Shown here: positions 11,425 through 22,000 of the stretch, one piece after another | How positions within the stretch are numbered: the stretch's first letter is position 1 | Layout: the number at the start of each line of letters is the position of its first letter | Source of the DNA: Lindgomyces ingoldianus | Lineage: Eukaryota; Ascomycota; Dothideomycetes; Pleosporales; Lindgomycetaceae | Assembly: GCF_010093535.1 (NCBI RefSeq) | Contig: NW_022985164.1 | Span: 710,172 to 774,171 of the forward strand | Length of the DNA: 64,000 nt | Reading direction: 5' to 3' | The notes under the pieces: model-generated | Told to the model about the DNA's origin: nothing | Seen by the model: only the letters and a program-made list of their open reading frames with translations | Database searches by the model: none | Made by a program: the position numbers and the translations under genes

Positions 11425-12320
11425 AAAAACAATAAATAACTATAGCACTAGATAACATTTATAAGCTAATTCTACAGCTAAATTATAAAGGCTAGGTAAT
11501 AAAAAGAAGTAGGTAATTATTAAGACTATACTTAAGCTATATACATAAAAAATTTCTTTTTAAATAGTATTTATAGCTAATATAGCTAATTTTTTACATG
11601 CTAAGTGTAATCTAAGCTTTATTTATATAAACTAGCCTAGTACATTTATAAAGCATTATTTAAAGCTTAAAGTAAAGTTTTAAGTGTAAGTATAGTTAAA
11701 AGATATTTAGCTAATTATAAAGCCTATTTTACTAAAGTTGTACATGTTATTATTTTAGATGCTATACTTAGCTTTAATATTCTTTATAAGGCTAAACCTG
11801 CCTTAAATTACTTTAGGACTTTTATAAAAGGCTCTTTTATAGTTATACTTACGCTTAAATGTTACTTTAAGCTCTAAATAACGCTTTATAAACATACTAA
11901 GCTAGTTTATATAAATATAGCCTAGATTATACTTAGCGCGTAAAAAATTAGCTATATTAGCTATAAATACTATTTAAAAAGAAATTTTTTATATATATAT
12001 AGCTTAAGTATAGTCTTAATAATTACTTACTTCTTTTTATTACCTAGCCTTTATAATTTAGCTGTAGAATTAGCTTATAAATATTATTTAATGCTATAGT
12101 TATTTATTATCTTTTATAAGACTGTGCATATAGCTATAGCATGTTTTTTTAAGAGTTTTATATTTTATTTAAAAGCTTAGAGCGTAAGCTGTATCTAACA
12201 TTCTTTTAGCACATCTAAGTAGTGTTATAGGGAATGCATTAGTGTAAGAAAAGTAGTTTAGTAGAGTCTTAGTAAAAGTAAGCAACTTAGGTGTGTAAGC
12301 AACTTGCCTGTAAAGTACGT
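11425..12320. repeat. Palindromic body and right TIR of foldback element A
   Basis: Near-perfect inverted repeat with arms about 11441-11680 and 11890-12122, then the 200-bp terminal repeat ending ACGT at 12320. It matches 56335-56904 plus 58789-59111 of element B. Confidence 0.8.
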
Positions 12321-12322
12321 TA

Positions 12323-13334
12323 TAGTGTTATTATATATTATTATTATATATATTATAGTTGTTTAAATTATAGTAATTACTTGTTAACGTTTTTTTTAGC
12401 TTATCTAGTTTTTTTAAAAATAAAAAAGCTTTATATATTACTAGAGACGTAAGAATTATTATATACTATTATAATAATTATTACTTTTACTACTTAGAAT
12501 CTTTTTCTATAAAATATCTATTTATAGAAATAGTAATTACTACGTACCTCTAGTAATAGTAATTACTATTACTAGAAAAATAGTAATTACTATAGCAATT
12601 ACTAGGCGCTTCTAGTAATAGCAATTACTTAGTAATTACTATTACTAAAAAGTAGCAACTCTAATCTAAAGGTTCCTTGTATCTACTCTAACCTAGCCCT
12701 GCCCTCTGCTATACCTCTTCTCTTAGCTAGCTTAGTAGTTTTCTAATATCCTTTTGTACAAGGCCTATAGGCGTTAATAATATTCCTAGGTTACTAAGTC
12801 TCTATGCACTTCTATATGCCTCTAAGTGGATTCAAACCGCATTTAGATCTATTGTCTTGCCTGTGCTGTTACATCTAGTTCTACAGCACTTAGAGCCTTA
12901 AAAAGAGCTGTATGTATATTAATACTTTAATTTAATAAAGGTAAAGAGCTTTTAAGTTAGCTATATTAAAATTAAAAATTACAAGTGCTTTACTTATTAG
13001 ATTAGGCTATAGTAGTGTGTCTAGGTTAATTTAGTTCTATACACTTTAAGCTTACGTAAAGTACTTAAGCTATGCATACTATAGTAAAAACATATAGTAA
13101 TTAATAAGTTAAACACTTATTAAAACTATAGTAACATTTACTAGTTAATCTATAGCTTTAGTAGAGAAAGAGAGAGAAACAATAAAAGTAGAGAATAAGA
13201 AGCAGAGAATAGACAAGTGCTTTAATTAAAGTAGCATAAAGAAAATTATATAAACTAGGCCTACAACTATTATAACTACTAATTAGGGAGTAATAAGAAA
13301 CTAGTCTATTAACTATAAAAGGCTCTTAGAGAGC
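12323..13334. other. AT-rich tract with LTR remnant and dense inverted repeats
   Basis: 12470-12660 is packed with AGTAATTACT palindromes. About 12665-12873 matches 34950-35192 (an LTR-like repeat ending CTGTTACA). 13155-13210 is a purine-rich plus-strand run of GAGA and AAGA. No gene is visible. Confidence 0.6.
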
Positions 13335-13429
13335 CTTCTTATGTAGTGGGAGCTTAGGCGCTAAGTGTCTTAGGCTGCACGTCCTAAACACAGGCGCGAC
13401 ACCAGGTCCCTGTGCTCTCTTACGCGACA
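13335..13429. repeat. Short less-mutated patch, possible LTR end
   Basis: 95 bp of balanced composition beginning TGTAGTGGG and ending ACGCGACA, between AT-rich flanks. The TG...CA ends suggest an LTR fragment, but I found no partner or target duplication in the window. ACGCGACA also occurs near 60973-60981. Confidence 0.3.
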
Positions 13430-13476
13430 ATTAATATATAGTAGATCTTGTTAAAATTTTAAACTCTTATATAATT

Positions 13477-15527
13477 TTAGTAGGGGAAAAAAATTCCTAG
13501 GGGCAGTGCTAAGAACTGCCCTGATTTTTGCATAGAATAGATCATCTGCATCGCCCTAGCGTCATCCTCGGCGCAGGGCTCCAGCTTCTCGATTCCTTCT
13601 CCTACCACCAAAACCTATAGGAATCAATAGTTGTTCAGGGTGGGTAGATTGGAGCTCTGAACCTTACTCTTTTCCAATATTTTGCCTCGTAGATCTTCTT
13701 GGCTGGCATCACCAAGGCATCCTAGACCACAATCGCAATGTCACTCCCTAAATGTCCCTCGGTCATGCTCGCCAGTCGATCAAGGTATGATTCAGCCAGG
13801 GTACATTGCGTATCCCTCCCACCAAGCTCAAATAACCTCTTCCTTGCTGGTCGGTCTGGCAATCCGATGTATATTCTCTTATGGAATCGACGGCGAAGAG
13901 CTGCATCAAGCTTCCAAGGGAGATCCGCGGCGGTAAGAGCCAGAATACCAGTTGAGCCCTTGCCAACGCCACCCATTTGGACCAATATCTCCGTCTTGAT
14001 ACGATTGGTGTGCTCATTGTCTGTCCCACTGCTGTCCGGGGAGCTTGCAATGCCTCCGAGTTCGTCGATAAAGTTTACGCAGGGCTTCCGCTCCCGAGCC
14101 ATTTTAAGCAAAGTCTTGACCAATCTATGGGAGAGGGCATGTCAGAATCCTGGGGATCTTTTTGGAATCCAAGTAGCTTACTTTTCACTTTCTCCGAGCC
14201 CCTTACTCACAATATTGCTACTGCTAATACTGAACAGAGTAGCATTGCACTCTGTGGCTAATGCTTTTGCGAGATAGCTTTTCCCAGTCCCTGGTGGGCC
14301 GTACATCAATACTCCTCGTCGAGCTGGACGGCGGCCAGTAAAAAGCTGTAGGGGTTTGGGAGGCAGAATAACAGCTTCTTGGAGTTCTTCTTTAAACAAC
14401 TCAAGTCCGGCAACGTCCTCCCAGTGAACGTTTGGGGCCTCTGTTCCAATAGCCCCCCTCGAGCGCATCTCTAAGTTTCTTATCCTCTTCATCTTCCTCT
14501 CGGTACGAAGCGGTAGACGACGAGTGCTTGTCCGTCGAATTTGGACTTGGGTGGAGATAATTGTTCGGTTGTGGCTATGCTGTGGACGTTTTCGATGATG
14601 AGAAAAGTGACAAATTGGAAAAATCTGGAAAGTCCCCATTTCCCAGGTTTGCACTAAAAGTCCCCTCATACCACTGACTCGTAGACCGTAGCGCTATAGG
14701 TACACCACCTGTAATCATCTCACCAACGAAAGCATCATTTAGTTGACCTGATGCCATGAATTTCGCAGAAATCTTCATAATATCTCCAGGCGAGTCCTTC
14801 CATTCGAGGAAATAGTACTGCTTATCGTACTGGCTCAGAATCGTCCTCGATTCTAACCTCCACCCCTTCTCGACACCTTCTTGAATCTCTTCCACCAGCT
14901 CGTCCGTAAGCCCTATACCCTCGATGCCACCATCTGTGCTGGTGAGCAAGACTGAGCCGTCAGCCATAAACCATACAAATTCAATTTGGGAACAACTCTG
15001 GAGAGTATTCGAAAGCCATCCACGTGTTTGCATGTACTTTCCCGCTAGCCCATGAAAGACCTCTGGAAAGGTATCTTCTTGAGAAATGCGAACAGATCCA
15101 TTTTGGTACCTAATAAACCAGGCATTTCCTACTGAGAAGTTGACGAATGCCACTCCTGTTCCATCGTGTTGGGTCTTGGTGTCGGCCAGCAGCGCGATAT
15201 TTCTAGTGGAAGATTCCACGAAAACTACATACCAGAGTTGTAGTTAGATTGATATCATAACGTAGTCGGGATTGTAACGCACCTCCCGTGCTGGGATCCT
15301 GCGTCCGGTAATAGTATAAGTCGTTTGTGTTGATCGCTACGTATTCCACAGTCGCTCCGTTGAAGCTTGGGTTCAAAGACGCCCCCCAACAGATTGCCTG
15401 AGGAGGGTCCAAGCTATGTTGAGTTAGTCAACGCTTGTGAATGATTACATCTGAAGTACCTTGCAACGCGAACATCATTTGCAATGTACCACGAATCTGG
15501 CCTAGAACCAAAGACAAATAGTGCCAT
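13477..15527 (-). pseudogene. Vps4-like AAA ATPase fused to an N-terminal Trp-rich repeat domain, disrupted
   Basis: Exons: 15527-15460, 15413-15283, 15224-14182, 14124-13668, 13614-13477. Introns are 46, 58, 57 and 53 bp, GT..AG. Residues 1-282 form a domain I cannot name, with aromatic repeats (VFGSRPDSWYIAN, WFIRYQNGS). A low-complexity acidic linker and an AAA module of the Vps4/katanin/spastin (meiotic) group follow: WEDVAGL, Walker A GPPGTGKS, Walker B FIDE, Arg pair RRRF. The family disassembles ESCRT-III or severs microtubules. Lesions: TAG at 14575-14577, an extra base in the six-C run 14453-14458, and TAG at 13722-13724; both stops fit CAG-to-TAG. The pore-loop Trp (KWMGESE in Vps4) is Gly, and sensor-1 Asn is lost. 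The C-terminal helix region is replaced by AT-rich DNA after about 13530. Confidence 0.85.
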
Positions 15528-16337
15528 CTTAGAATAAATCGAGAAGCACTTTGAAAAGGAGCAACGAGACTGCTGGAACCAGTGACTCTTGAATCTAAGA
15601 TAATGTTCCTTGGAAATCGCGAAAATGTGAATGAGGTGCCTTGTTGGCTGGGATGTCTACTTCATTGCCTCAATAAGCAGTCGCACCTACGTAATCAAGG
15701 CGCGAGAATGTCAATGAAATCTCGTTCAATAGAAGGATAGTTTAGAGCACTGTCCCGACCTTCAGCACGTTTATGAGTGTACAATAGAGTTAAAAGAGTC
15801 GTGAAAGTACCAGGGATCCCGGAAGCAGCGCCTTGGAGACATTCAGGCTACTGTACAGTAGCTAGAGCAATTCCGCGCATTTCAAAGCTTAACGAGGCTG
15901 AGTATCGAAATACGGCTGTCCACGAAGGAAAGTGGCATGCATCGACAAGAGCACTCGAGAACAACTGTAGTAGGTGGGGGAGCGCAGACACTTAAAGCCA
16001 ACGCTAGTCCTGAATAAGACTACAGCCACGTGGGAGATGCTCCCTCGCGGCACTTTCAACATCTCTTCATGGATAGAACTGCGATCATCTTCTATATTGT
16101 CGCTAAATACATCAACCTGCTAGTCGCAATTTCCTGAATTCGTCCTGATCTCTCTCCACAGCCTGCTATTTTCCTCCGTTCAGCTTCGGACGAATCGCGC
16201 ACAAGGGTGAAGCATCTCCTAACGCCAGCCATTTGTATGCGAAATTCTCAGTGTGGTTAAATATTTGGATATTCTCTCATTTACTCCTCATCATCCACTA
16301 TTGTTAGTCCGCGAGCCCTCAAAACTGGTCCGTAGAG
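15528..16337. promoter_or_regulatory. Intergenic region between divergent genes
   Basis: 810 bp shared by the broken AAA gene (minus) and the dehydrogenase-like gene (plus). It has balanced composition and no convincing gene; a 72-codon frame at 15777-15995 has no recognisable features. It includes a CCACGTGG site at 16026-16033 (E-box/bHLH-type core CACGTG). The last 80 bp before 16338 are pyrimidine-rich, like a fungal core promoter. No clear TATA box is placed for either gene. Confidence 0.5.
16027..16032. promoter_or_regulatory. CACGTG motif, candidate bHLH factor site
   Basis: Palindromic CACGTG within CCACGTGG, about 310 bp upstream of the dehydrogenase-like start codon. Such sites bind bHLH regulators in fungi. 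That it works here is inference from sequence alone. Confidence 0.3.
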
Positions 16338-17360
16338 ATGGTTTCTCTTACAGCAGTTCAAACTCACAACGCCACTCTCAAGTCGCTCTCCTCAGGCCTC
16401 GTCGCTGTGTTTGTGGGAGGCACAAGTGGCATTGGTCTCTATACGGCTCGAGAATTTGTTCGCAATACTAAAGCCCCTCATATCTACCTCATCGGTCGCA
16501 ATCAAGTCGAGGCTACCCGTATTATTGACGAGCTGCACGAGCTGAATCCCTCTTCCAAACTTAATTTTATTAAAAGCGACGTTTCCCTGCTCAGAAATGT
16601 GGACGAAGTATGCAAAGAGATCAAAGAGAAGGAGAACAAGGTCAACCTGCTATTCATGACAGTGGGGTATCTCACACTCAAGGGACGGGATGAGACCGAG
16701 GAAGGCTTGGATCGCAAGTTCTCACTCCACTACTATGCTCGAATGCGCTTCGCCCAAAATCTGACCCCGCTGCTGAATTCTGCCGCGAACGATATGGGTC
16801 CCAATGCGAGACTCGCTAGGGTGGTTTCGGTCCTGGATCCGCAGCTTGGATTGAAGCTTGTGCCCAATTTCTCGGATCTCTCCCTAAAGAATAGCTTCTC
16901 TCTCAAGAACTGTGGTATTCACGCGAGCGCAATGAACAACTTCGCTCTTGAGCATCTTGGGAACATGCACTCTAATATCTCCTTCATCCATGCGTTTCCA
17001 TCGGGCGTGAATACCGGGGCAGCAAGAGGCATGGGGCAGGTGTGGCTCAACGTGTTGAAAGTAGCTACGGTACTACTGAAGCCATTCATGGTCGATCCTA
17101 CGGAGAGTGGGGAACGTCATTTATTCGCCTCCACGGCACCTCGATTCGCGCCAAAAGCGAAGGGAGACGGGATGGATGAATTAGCAACTGGGAGTGATGG
17201 AAAAAGTGGAAGCGGAGCTTATTTCGTAAGTTGGAACGGCGAAGTCTTTGGTGAAAGCAAGAAGATGGAGAGTATGAGGAATAATGGCGCGAGAGAAAAG
17301 ATTTGGGAGCACACAGAAGAGGTGTTTAGGAAGATATGCAAAGGGAAGGATAAATACTAA
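16338..17360 (+). CDS. Short-chain dehydrogenase/reductase-fold protein lacking the catalytic Tyr-Lys pair
   Basis: Intact, intronless, 340 aa, starting at the first ATG of the frame (AGAG before ATGG) and ending in TAA. The Rossmann start is clear: a glycine motif GGTSGIG at residues 27-33, IGR at 52-54 (the Arg suggests NADP preference) and SDV at 80-82. The usual NNAG is replaced by MTVG (107-110). Where SDRs have YxxxK, this protein has HASAM (195-199), so both catalytic residues appear to be missing. This matches a fungal subgroup, often annotated as NAD(P)-binding or SDR proteins and found in some secondary-metabolite clusters, that shares the opening MVSL..V...N..LKSL..GLVAVFVG. Substrate is unknown. 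It is divergent from the broken AAA gene and convergent with the cysteine-rich gene. It is probably cytosolic, since no signal peptide or membrane segment is seen. Confidence 0.9.
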   Translation: MVSLTAVQTHNATLKSLSSGLVAVFVGGTSGIGLYTAREFVRNTKAPHIYLIGRNQVEATRIIDELHELNPSSKLNFIKSDVSLLRNVDEVCKEIKEKENKVNLLFMTVGYLTLKGRDETEEGLDRKFSLHYYARMRFAQNLTPLLNSAANDMGPNARLARVVSVLDPQLGLKLVPNFSDLSLKNSFSLKNCGIHASAMNNFALEHLGNMHSNISFIHAFPSGVNTGAARGMGQVWLNVLKVATVLLKPFMVDPTESGERHLFASTAPRFAPKAKGDGMDELATGSDGKSGSGAYFVSWNGEVFGESKKMESMRNNGAREKIWEHTEEVFRKICKGKDKY

Positions 17361-17708
17361 CTATCTAGGTAGTTACCTCCCTCATCCGAGTGACATGGAA
17401 ATGAAGATAGAGAAATTCATGTTTCATCTTCTGAAACAAATCAGTGCCGTGGTCTTGTGCTATGTGGTGCGGTTAATTAAGAAGCATAGGACGAGTTCTA
17501 TATCTAACGCTTTACATGATCGTACATAAAATGTAAAAAATATATATACACAGTATATAGCCTTCAAGCCCAACAAGGTAGTCTATAAGAGTATGGACAA
17601 TGAAAAAAATGTCCCAGCTCGCTTTCCCCTGTCCCGAGTTCAATGCCGAATATCCCAAAGCGAAGCCGCAACCATTCCACAAGGGTTGATAGTTGTGTCT
17701 TGAGTGTC
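17361..17708. other. Intergenic region between convergent genes
   Basis: 348 bp between the 3' ends of the dehydrogenase-like and cysteine-rich genes. The stretch near 17520-17560 (AATGTAAAAAATATATATAC) is AT-rich and could serve 3'-end formation on either strand. No gene is seen. Confidence 0.5.
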
Positions 17709-18266
17709 CTAGTTGAGGATGCACTGGCCGTCGCAGTCAACCCCGCCGTTCTTTTCGCAGGTTTCGTCGTACACACAGGACCAACGGCTATCGGGGCATT
17801 CGCGGTCCCAGTGGCCACCACAGTAGTCATTGGCGCAGATTCCGGTGCAGGGTTGAGTGTGTGGGTCGCAAGCCTTATCCGTGTAGTAGCAAATCTCGTC
17901 CGAAGCGCACGTGTCACCAATGCTACCTCCGCAAGCCTTGTTAGGGATTGGAGTCTTGCTAGTGCAACCGTCCTGCCTCTGAGTCAGTATTACATTCTGC
18001 AAGGATTGAATATTGGTAGGAACCGGATAGACAGGCTTTCCACAATCAGTCCCAGCCTTGGTCTGCGCAACGTAGCAGGCGTCCATCAAGCCAGTGATGC
18101 AATCGCAGTTCTATGAACTGTCAGTACGCTCAAAACATCTAAACAAAAGAATTATACTGACGCCAGCAGGGCACTTAGAGATATCACAAGCGCAGGCATC
18201 TCGCTCGAAAAGAGGGTTGGCAACAGCCAAAGAAAGGAGAGATGCAAGGATGACAAAGGCTTTCAT
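17709..18266 (-). CDS. Small secreted cysteine-rich protein (effector candidate)
   Basis: Two exons, 18266-18162 and 18110-17709, joined across a 51-bp intron (GTCAGT...TACTGAC...CATAG), give 168 aa. The start is the only ATG that adds a signal peptide: MKAFVILASLLSLAVA, with likely cleavage before NPLFERDAC. The mature part has 20 Cys in about 150 residues, spread to the C-terminus (CDC, CGGS, CYYTDKAC, CTGICANDYC, CDGQC), so up to ten disulfides are possible. It has no transmembrane segment and no GPI-type tail. I do not recognise a named family. Size, secretion signal and cysteine content match fungal small secreted proteins, which include effectors and antimicrobial or inhibitor-like proteins, but the role is not shown by sequence. 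It lies in a small island next to RIP-mutated repeats, a setting common for effectors. Confidence 0.85.
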
Positions 18267-18374
18267 TTTGGTTGATAGGTTTTGGGGGTAAATAGCTGGA
18301 ATATTGGAAAGACTGTGAAGAGCGGCTAATTGAATAGCTTGTTAATGATGACAAGAGTTGCTAGAATTGCGTGC

Positions 18375-18385
18375 TCTTATATAAA
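18375..18385 (-). promoter_or_regulatory. TATA box of the cysteine-rich secreted protein gene
   Basis: The minus strand reads GTTTATATAAG about 110 bp upstream of the start codon at 18266. This is a plausible TATA element for the gene; no other strong candidate lies between them. Confidence 0.5.
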
Positions 18386-19017
18386 CGAAGCCTTACAGAC
18401 TCAGCCCTGGAAGTGGTCGGAGTTCTATCGTTAGCATAGTTGCCTGCTATGCCTGAGCCATTACCATCAAGCACCTAGTGTTGGTCGGGGGAATGAAGTC
18501 GGGCTGAGAGGTGGGGCTCGTGCAAGTGGAACAATGAGCTTAATTTTAGACAGTCCGATTAAATTGACTAATGAAATGTAAAGGAGGTTATTGTTTCCAG
18601 AAATGTCCCATGGACTATGCTTCAGGGTTTCGAAATGTTTAAGTCCGAATTGCTGTGCGGCTCTGCTGAGTGAGAAGTGCGGTTTCATCTCGCTGGGCAA
18701 ACCCCTGTCAACAGTGCTGTGCACCGCTCAATAAGGCGGTCCGCAAGGCATTGGCATTCCTGGGGAAGTTAAATCTTACACTAACACTTCTCGGCGACAT
18801 TTCTCGTCCACGTGAGTACCAAAATCAATGCAGGGCAGCCCGAAGTGGCTTTTTATGCCGTCTCCACCGTGCAGACAACAAGATGACAGCGGCCACCCTA
18901 AGACCTCATCAGCGGGCTTGAAGAAGTACTGTGTTTTAGCGTGTAATGCACGGCCTCGCGTAATGCACGGTTCTGCGCGAAGCTGTCAAAACTTCAACCA
19001 CCTCTCTCTCAACTAAT
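18386..19017. other. Non-coding part of the gene island
   Basis: Balanced composition, with several short overlapping frames of 60-85 codons on both strands, none with recognisable features. GTAATGCACGG occurs twice (18941-18973 region). It probably holds the upstream region of the secreted protein gene and the right border of the island, which turns AT-rich after about 19100. Confidence 0.45.
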
Positions 19018-22000
19018 ATGGGCAGTATTAAGGCCGCTTTAGAGTTGCTAAAACGAGCAGGTATTAGTTATCTCAGCGAGCTCAGACAGTCGAGGCTTTA
19101 ATTAGCGCCACACTATACTCCTTAAAGTAAAGCTGTTTTCTTACAGTCTACTAAGTTTTTTCTAAACTAATTAGAAGCTATAATTTTCTTAAAGCTCCTC
19201 CTATCTAAGAGACTTTAGTGTGCCTGTGTAAGCGTAACGCTTCTAATCCTCTTAACTATAGCTAGAAAATTAACTTCTTAATAATTTTTAGCCCTCTTTA
19301 AGTAGCTATAACTCTCTTACTTTCTTTATACTATTATTAGTACTATACCTATAATTAATTCTACTTTAACAGAAAAATTTTAGCTTTTGTGTGTAAAAAC
19401 ATGTTATTTATTATTATCTTTTTACTTAATGCTTACTACTTATTTACTTTACTAGCTTTATTATATCTTTTATCTTAATAACATTATTTTAAGGCTTTTC
19501 TACTTTCTAGTATTTTAATTTATAGTATACTATAGAGTTATCCTTACTGCTTTTTATGCTCTTATTATCTTCTTTACTGCCTAACTCTTCTAATCCTTTG
19601 TCTAACGCGCACTTACTAACTACTTGCTAGCCCTCTATATCTTAGGCAGATAAACTTGCAAAAGTACTTTAGCTTCTAAAATAGCTTAATTTTAGTATTA
19701 GTAACTTTTTATATACTTTTTATATTAATTTAGTTCTATATACCTATCTATCTACTGCCTGCATATTACATATTTATATAGCTTTAGAACAACTATACAG
19801 TTTAAAGATACTCTTAAGAGATTAATATACATTTAAGAATATAGTTAATATTAAAAAGCTATTACATAAACTTAACTTATTAGTAGCGCACTTTTTTTTT
19901 ATAAAGTATAATATTAAGACTAAGGTAAAGATAAGTAGCTTTAATATTAGTAATTCTAATAGCTAGATTATAGTTACTGCACTAAAGTAGTTCTTATTAC
20001 TTTAAAATTTAATATAAAACTATTAAAGTGCTTAGTTTAGTTATAAAGTAAAAAAAGTATTAACTAATTTTACTCTCTACTTAATTACTTCTGTTATTAT
20101 GTAAAAGTGTGCTAAGAAGTAATTAAATTATTTTCTAAAAATACTTAAACATTATTTTTATAGTAGTAATATAAAAAAGTGTGTTATTAAGGTTATATCT
20201 AGTCTTAGCTTATATAACTTTTATAAGATTATTAATAAAGAAATTAAATATATTATAAAATAGTTAAAAGTTTAGTAGGTATGTTCTCTAACATCTTCTC
20301 TCTAATTCTAGCACTAAAAAGTTTACTAGAATAGTAATAACTATAGCTTAAAACTCTTAGCTTATTATTATCTATAATAATTTTAACTATCTAGACTAAA
20401 CCTATAATTATGCTTTAAGTGTGCTAGCATAGATTATGTGTAATTTTATAACTGCTTTTACTGTTAAGTGCTTGTAGCTACTAAAAGGCAGTCTTTAATA
20501 GAGCATGCTTAACTGTACTATTCCCCTTTAAGTAGAATCTATATACTAGGCCCCTAGTATAAAACAAGATTTAATATTAAAAAAGATTACATATTATTAT
20601 CTTTTAAGCGCAGTAAGTTCTGTGCACAGAGCTGCTATACAGTTAATGTTTAATTTACATGCTATAGCCCTTTTAAGTATGCTGTTAGTTAACATTCTTC
20701 TGCTGCAGCTAGTTAGTTAAGTCTAAAACCTTAGTACTATCTTTTATAATAAAGGTACTATTAAGGGGATATATAAAGTTTATAATAACATCTAAATTAA
20801 GTAGTTTAGGCTAAGTAAAGACTTTTTATTTAATACTTTTACTATGTTTTCTAATTATCTTTAGCTAATATAAAGTAATTAGAAGATAGTAGAGCATATC
20901 TAAAGTGTCTATTATAAGCAGTAGCTTACTTGCTGTCTATATAATTACTGTAACTAGATAGTTAGCTTTTCTATATATTTCTATATTCTCTAAGCTTTAA
21001 CTTATATAATTATTAAAACTTATTAAAGCAGTTCTAATAGTGTTAAGTTTTTTTTAAATATACTTTATAATATTACTTACTAAAAGTAAACTAGTATTAA
21101 CTATAATAATATTAAGTATTATTTAGTTACTTTACTTGTCTAGTTAAGTTAGAATACTTAGATGCTTTTTTTTTCTATACTAAGATAGCTTATTAAAGTT
21201 ATTTTACTAAAATAATTAGTAACTTTAACACATTTACTTATAAAAAATTACTAGGCTTAGTTAATAATGCTATTTATTATCTTACACTAGTGCAGTATAA
21301 AAAGGTCTTTAATAGTATCTAGCTAAGCATCTTTACATACTAAGCTTAAAAAGGTAGTGCTTTTATTACTAGTAATTTTACAACACTTTATTAATACTTT
21401 TAAGAAATTAAAGTATTTCTTACACTTAAGCACACTATTAAGTTTAGTAATATTAGCCTAATTTATTAAATAGTTAATTTATTAAATATCTTGTTTTATA
21501 GAAGCAACTAATAGCGCTATAGTTTTAAGATGCTACACCTACAGTAGCTTCTTATAGATAAGGTGTCTAACCTAGAACTTTAGCGTGCTATTCTAGCCTC
21601 TAGTTTAGTAAATATTACTAGGTAAAAAAATATATTTAAAGCTATTAACTTTATATTTAAGCATGTAAACTATATGTATAAGCTAGATATACAGGACCTA
21701 AAGAATAGAACATATAATGTAAACTTAACATTTAACTGCCTAGCACTAACTAGTAGATATACTACCTATCTTTAAGCTAGCCTAGAGCATAGTTTTAGTA
21801 AGAAGTTAAAAAATAATTATACTTATTAGTTTATTACTTAAAAGGTTTTTATACTAGCAAGTTAGCTTTAAAAAAATATATTCTTACTTATTTAATACTT
21901 AGTATAATGCAGTAGTAATAAGTTTTAATATTATTTAAATAAGTCTTAATAAGCTTAATAAAAAAGTTATAAAATTTAACTAAAATATTATTTAACTAGC

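Larger units (their letters stand above)
358..12320. mobile_element. Foldback Tc1/mariner-type element A, split by a composite insert
   Basis: The left end starts ACGTACTTTACAAG at 358 and the right end is its inverted complement ending at 12320, with TA on both sides (356-357, 12321-12322). Element-specific sequence is 358 to about 563 and about 11428-12320. The rest is inserted DNA: a Fot1-like relic, two direct repeats, a Gypsy element and a short LTR element. The terminal inverted repeats run for at least 200 bp. The right part is itself a long inverted repeat: about 11441-11680 pairs with about 11890-12122. Element B (50353-59111) has the same design. No transposase belongs to this element, so it is probably a non-autonomous derivative mobilised by a Fot1/pogo-like enzyme. 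Confidence 0.8.

Noticed and set aside
13335..13429. tRNA or other structured RNA gene
   Set aside because: The patch has no cloverleaf arms or box A/B spacing that I can find; its ends look more like an LTR fragment.
14575..14577. Intron removing the TAG between the N-terminal domain and the AAA linker
   Set aside because: A 3' site (CATAG) is present, but no acceptable 5' GTRNGT-type donor lies 45-80 bp upstream in a compatible frame.
15777..15995. 72-codon plus-strand frame in the divergent intergenic region
   Set aside because: No recognisable domain, no intron structure, and it lies in the shared upstream region of two genes.
18467..19016. Short frames on both strands right of the secreted protein gene
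   Set aside because: Mutually overlapping, without signal peptide, domain or codon bias that I could see.
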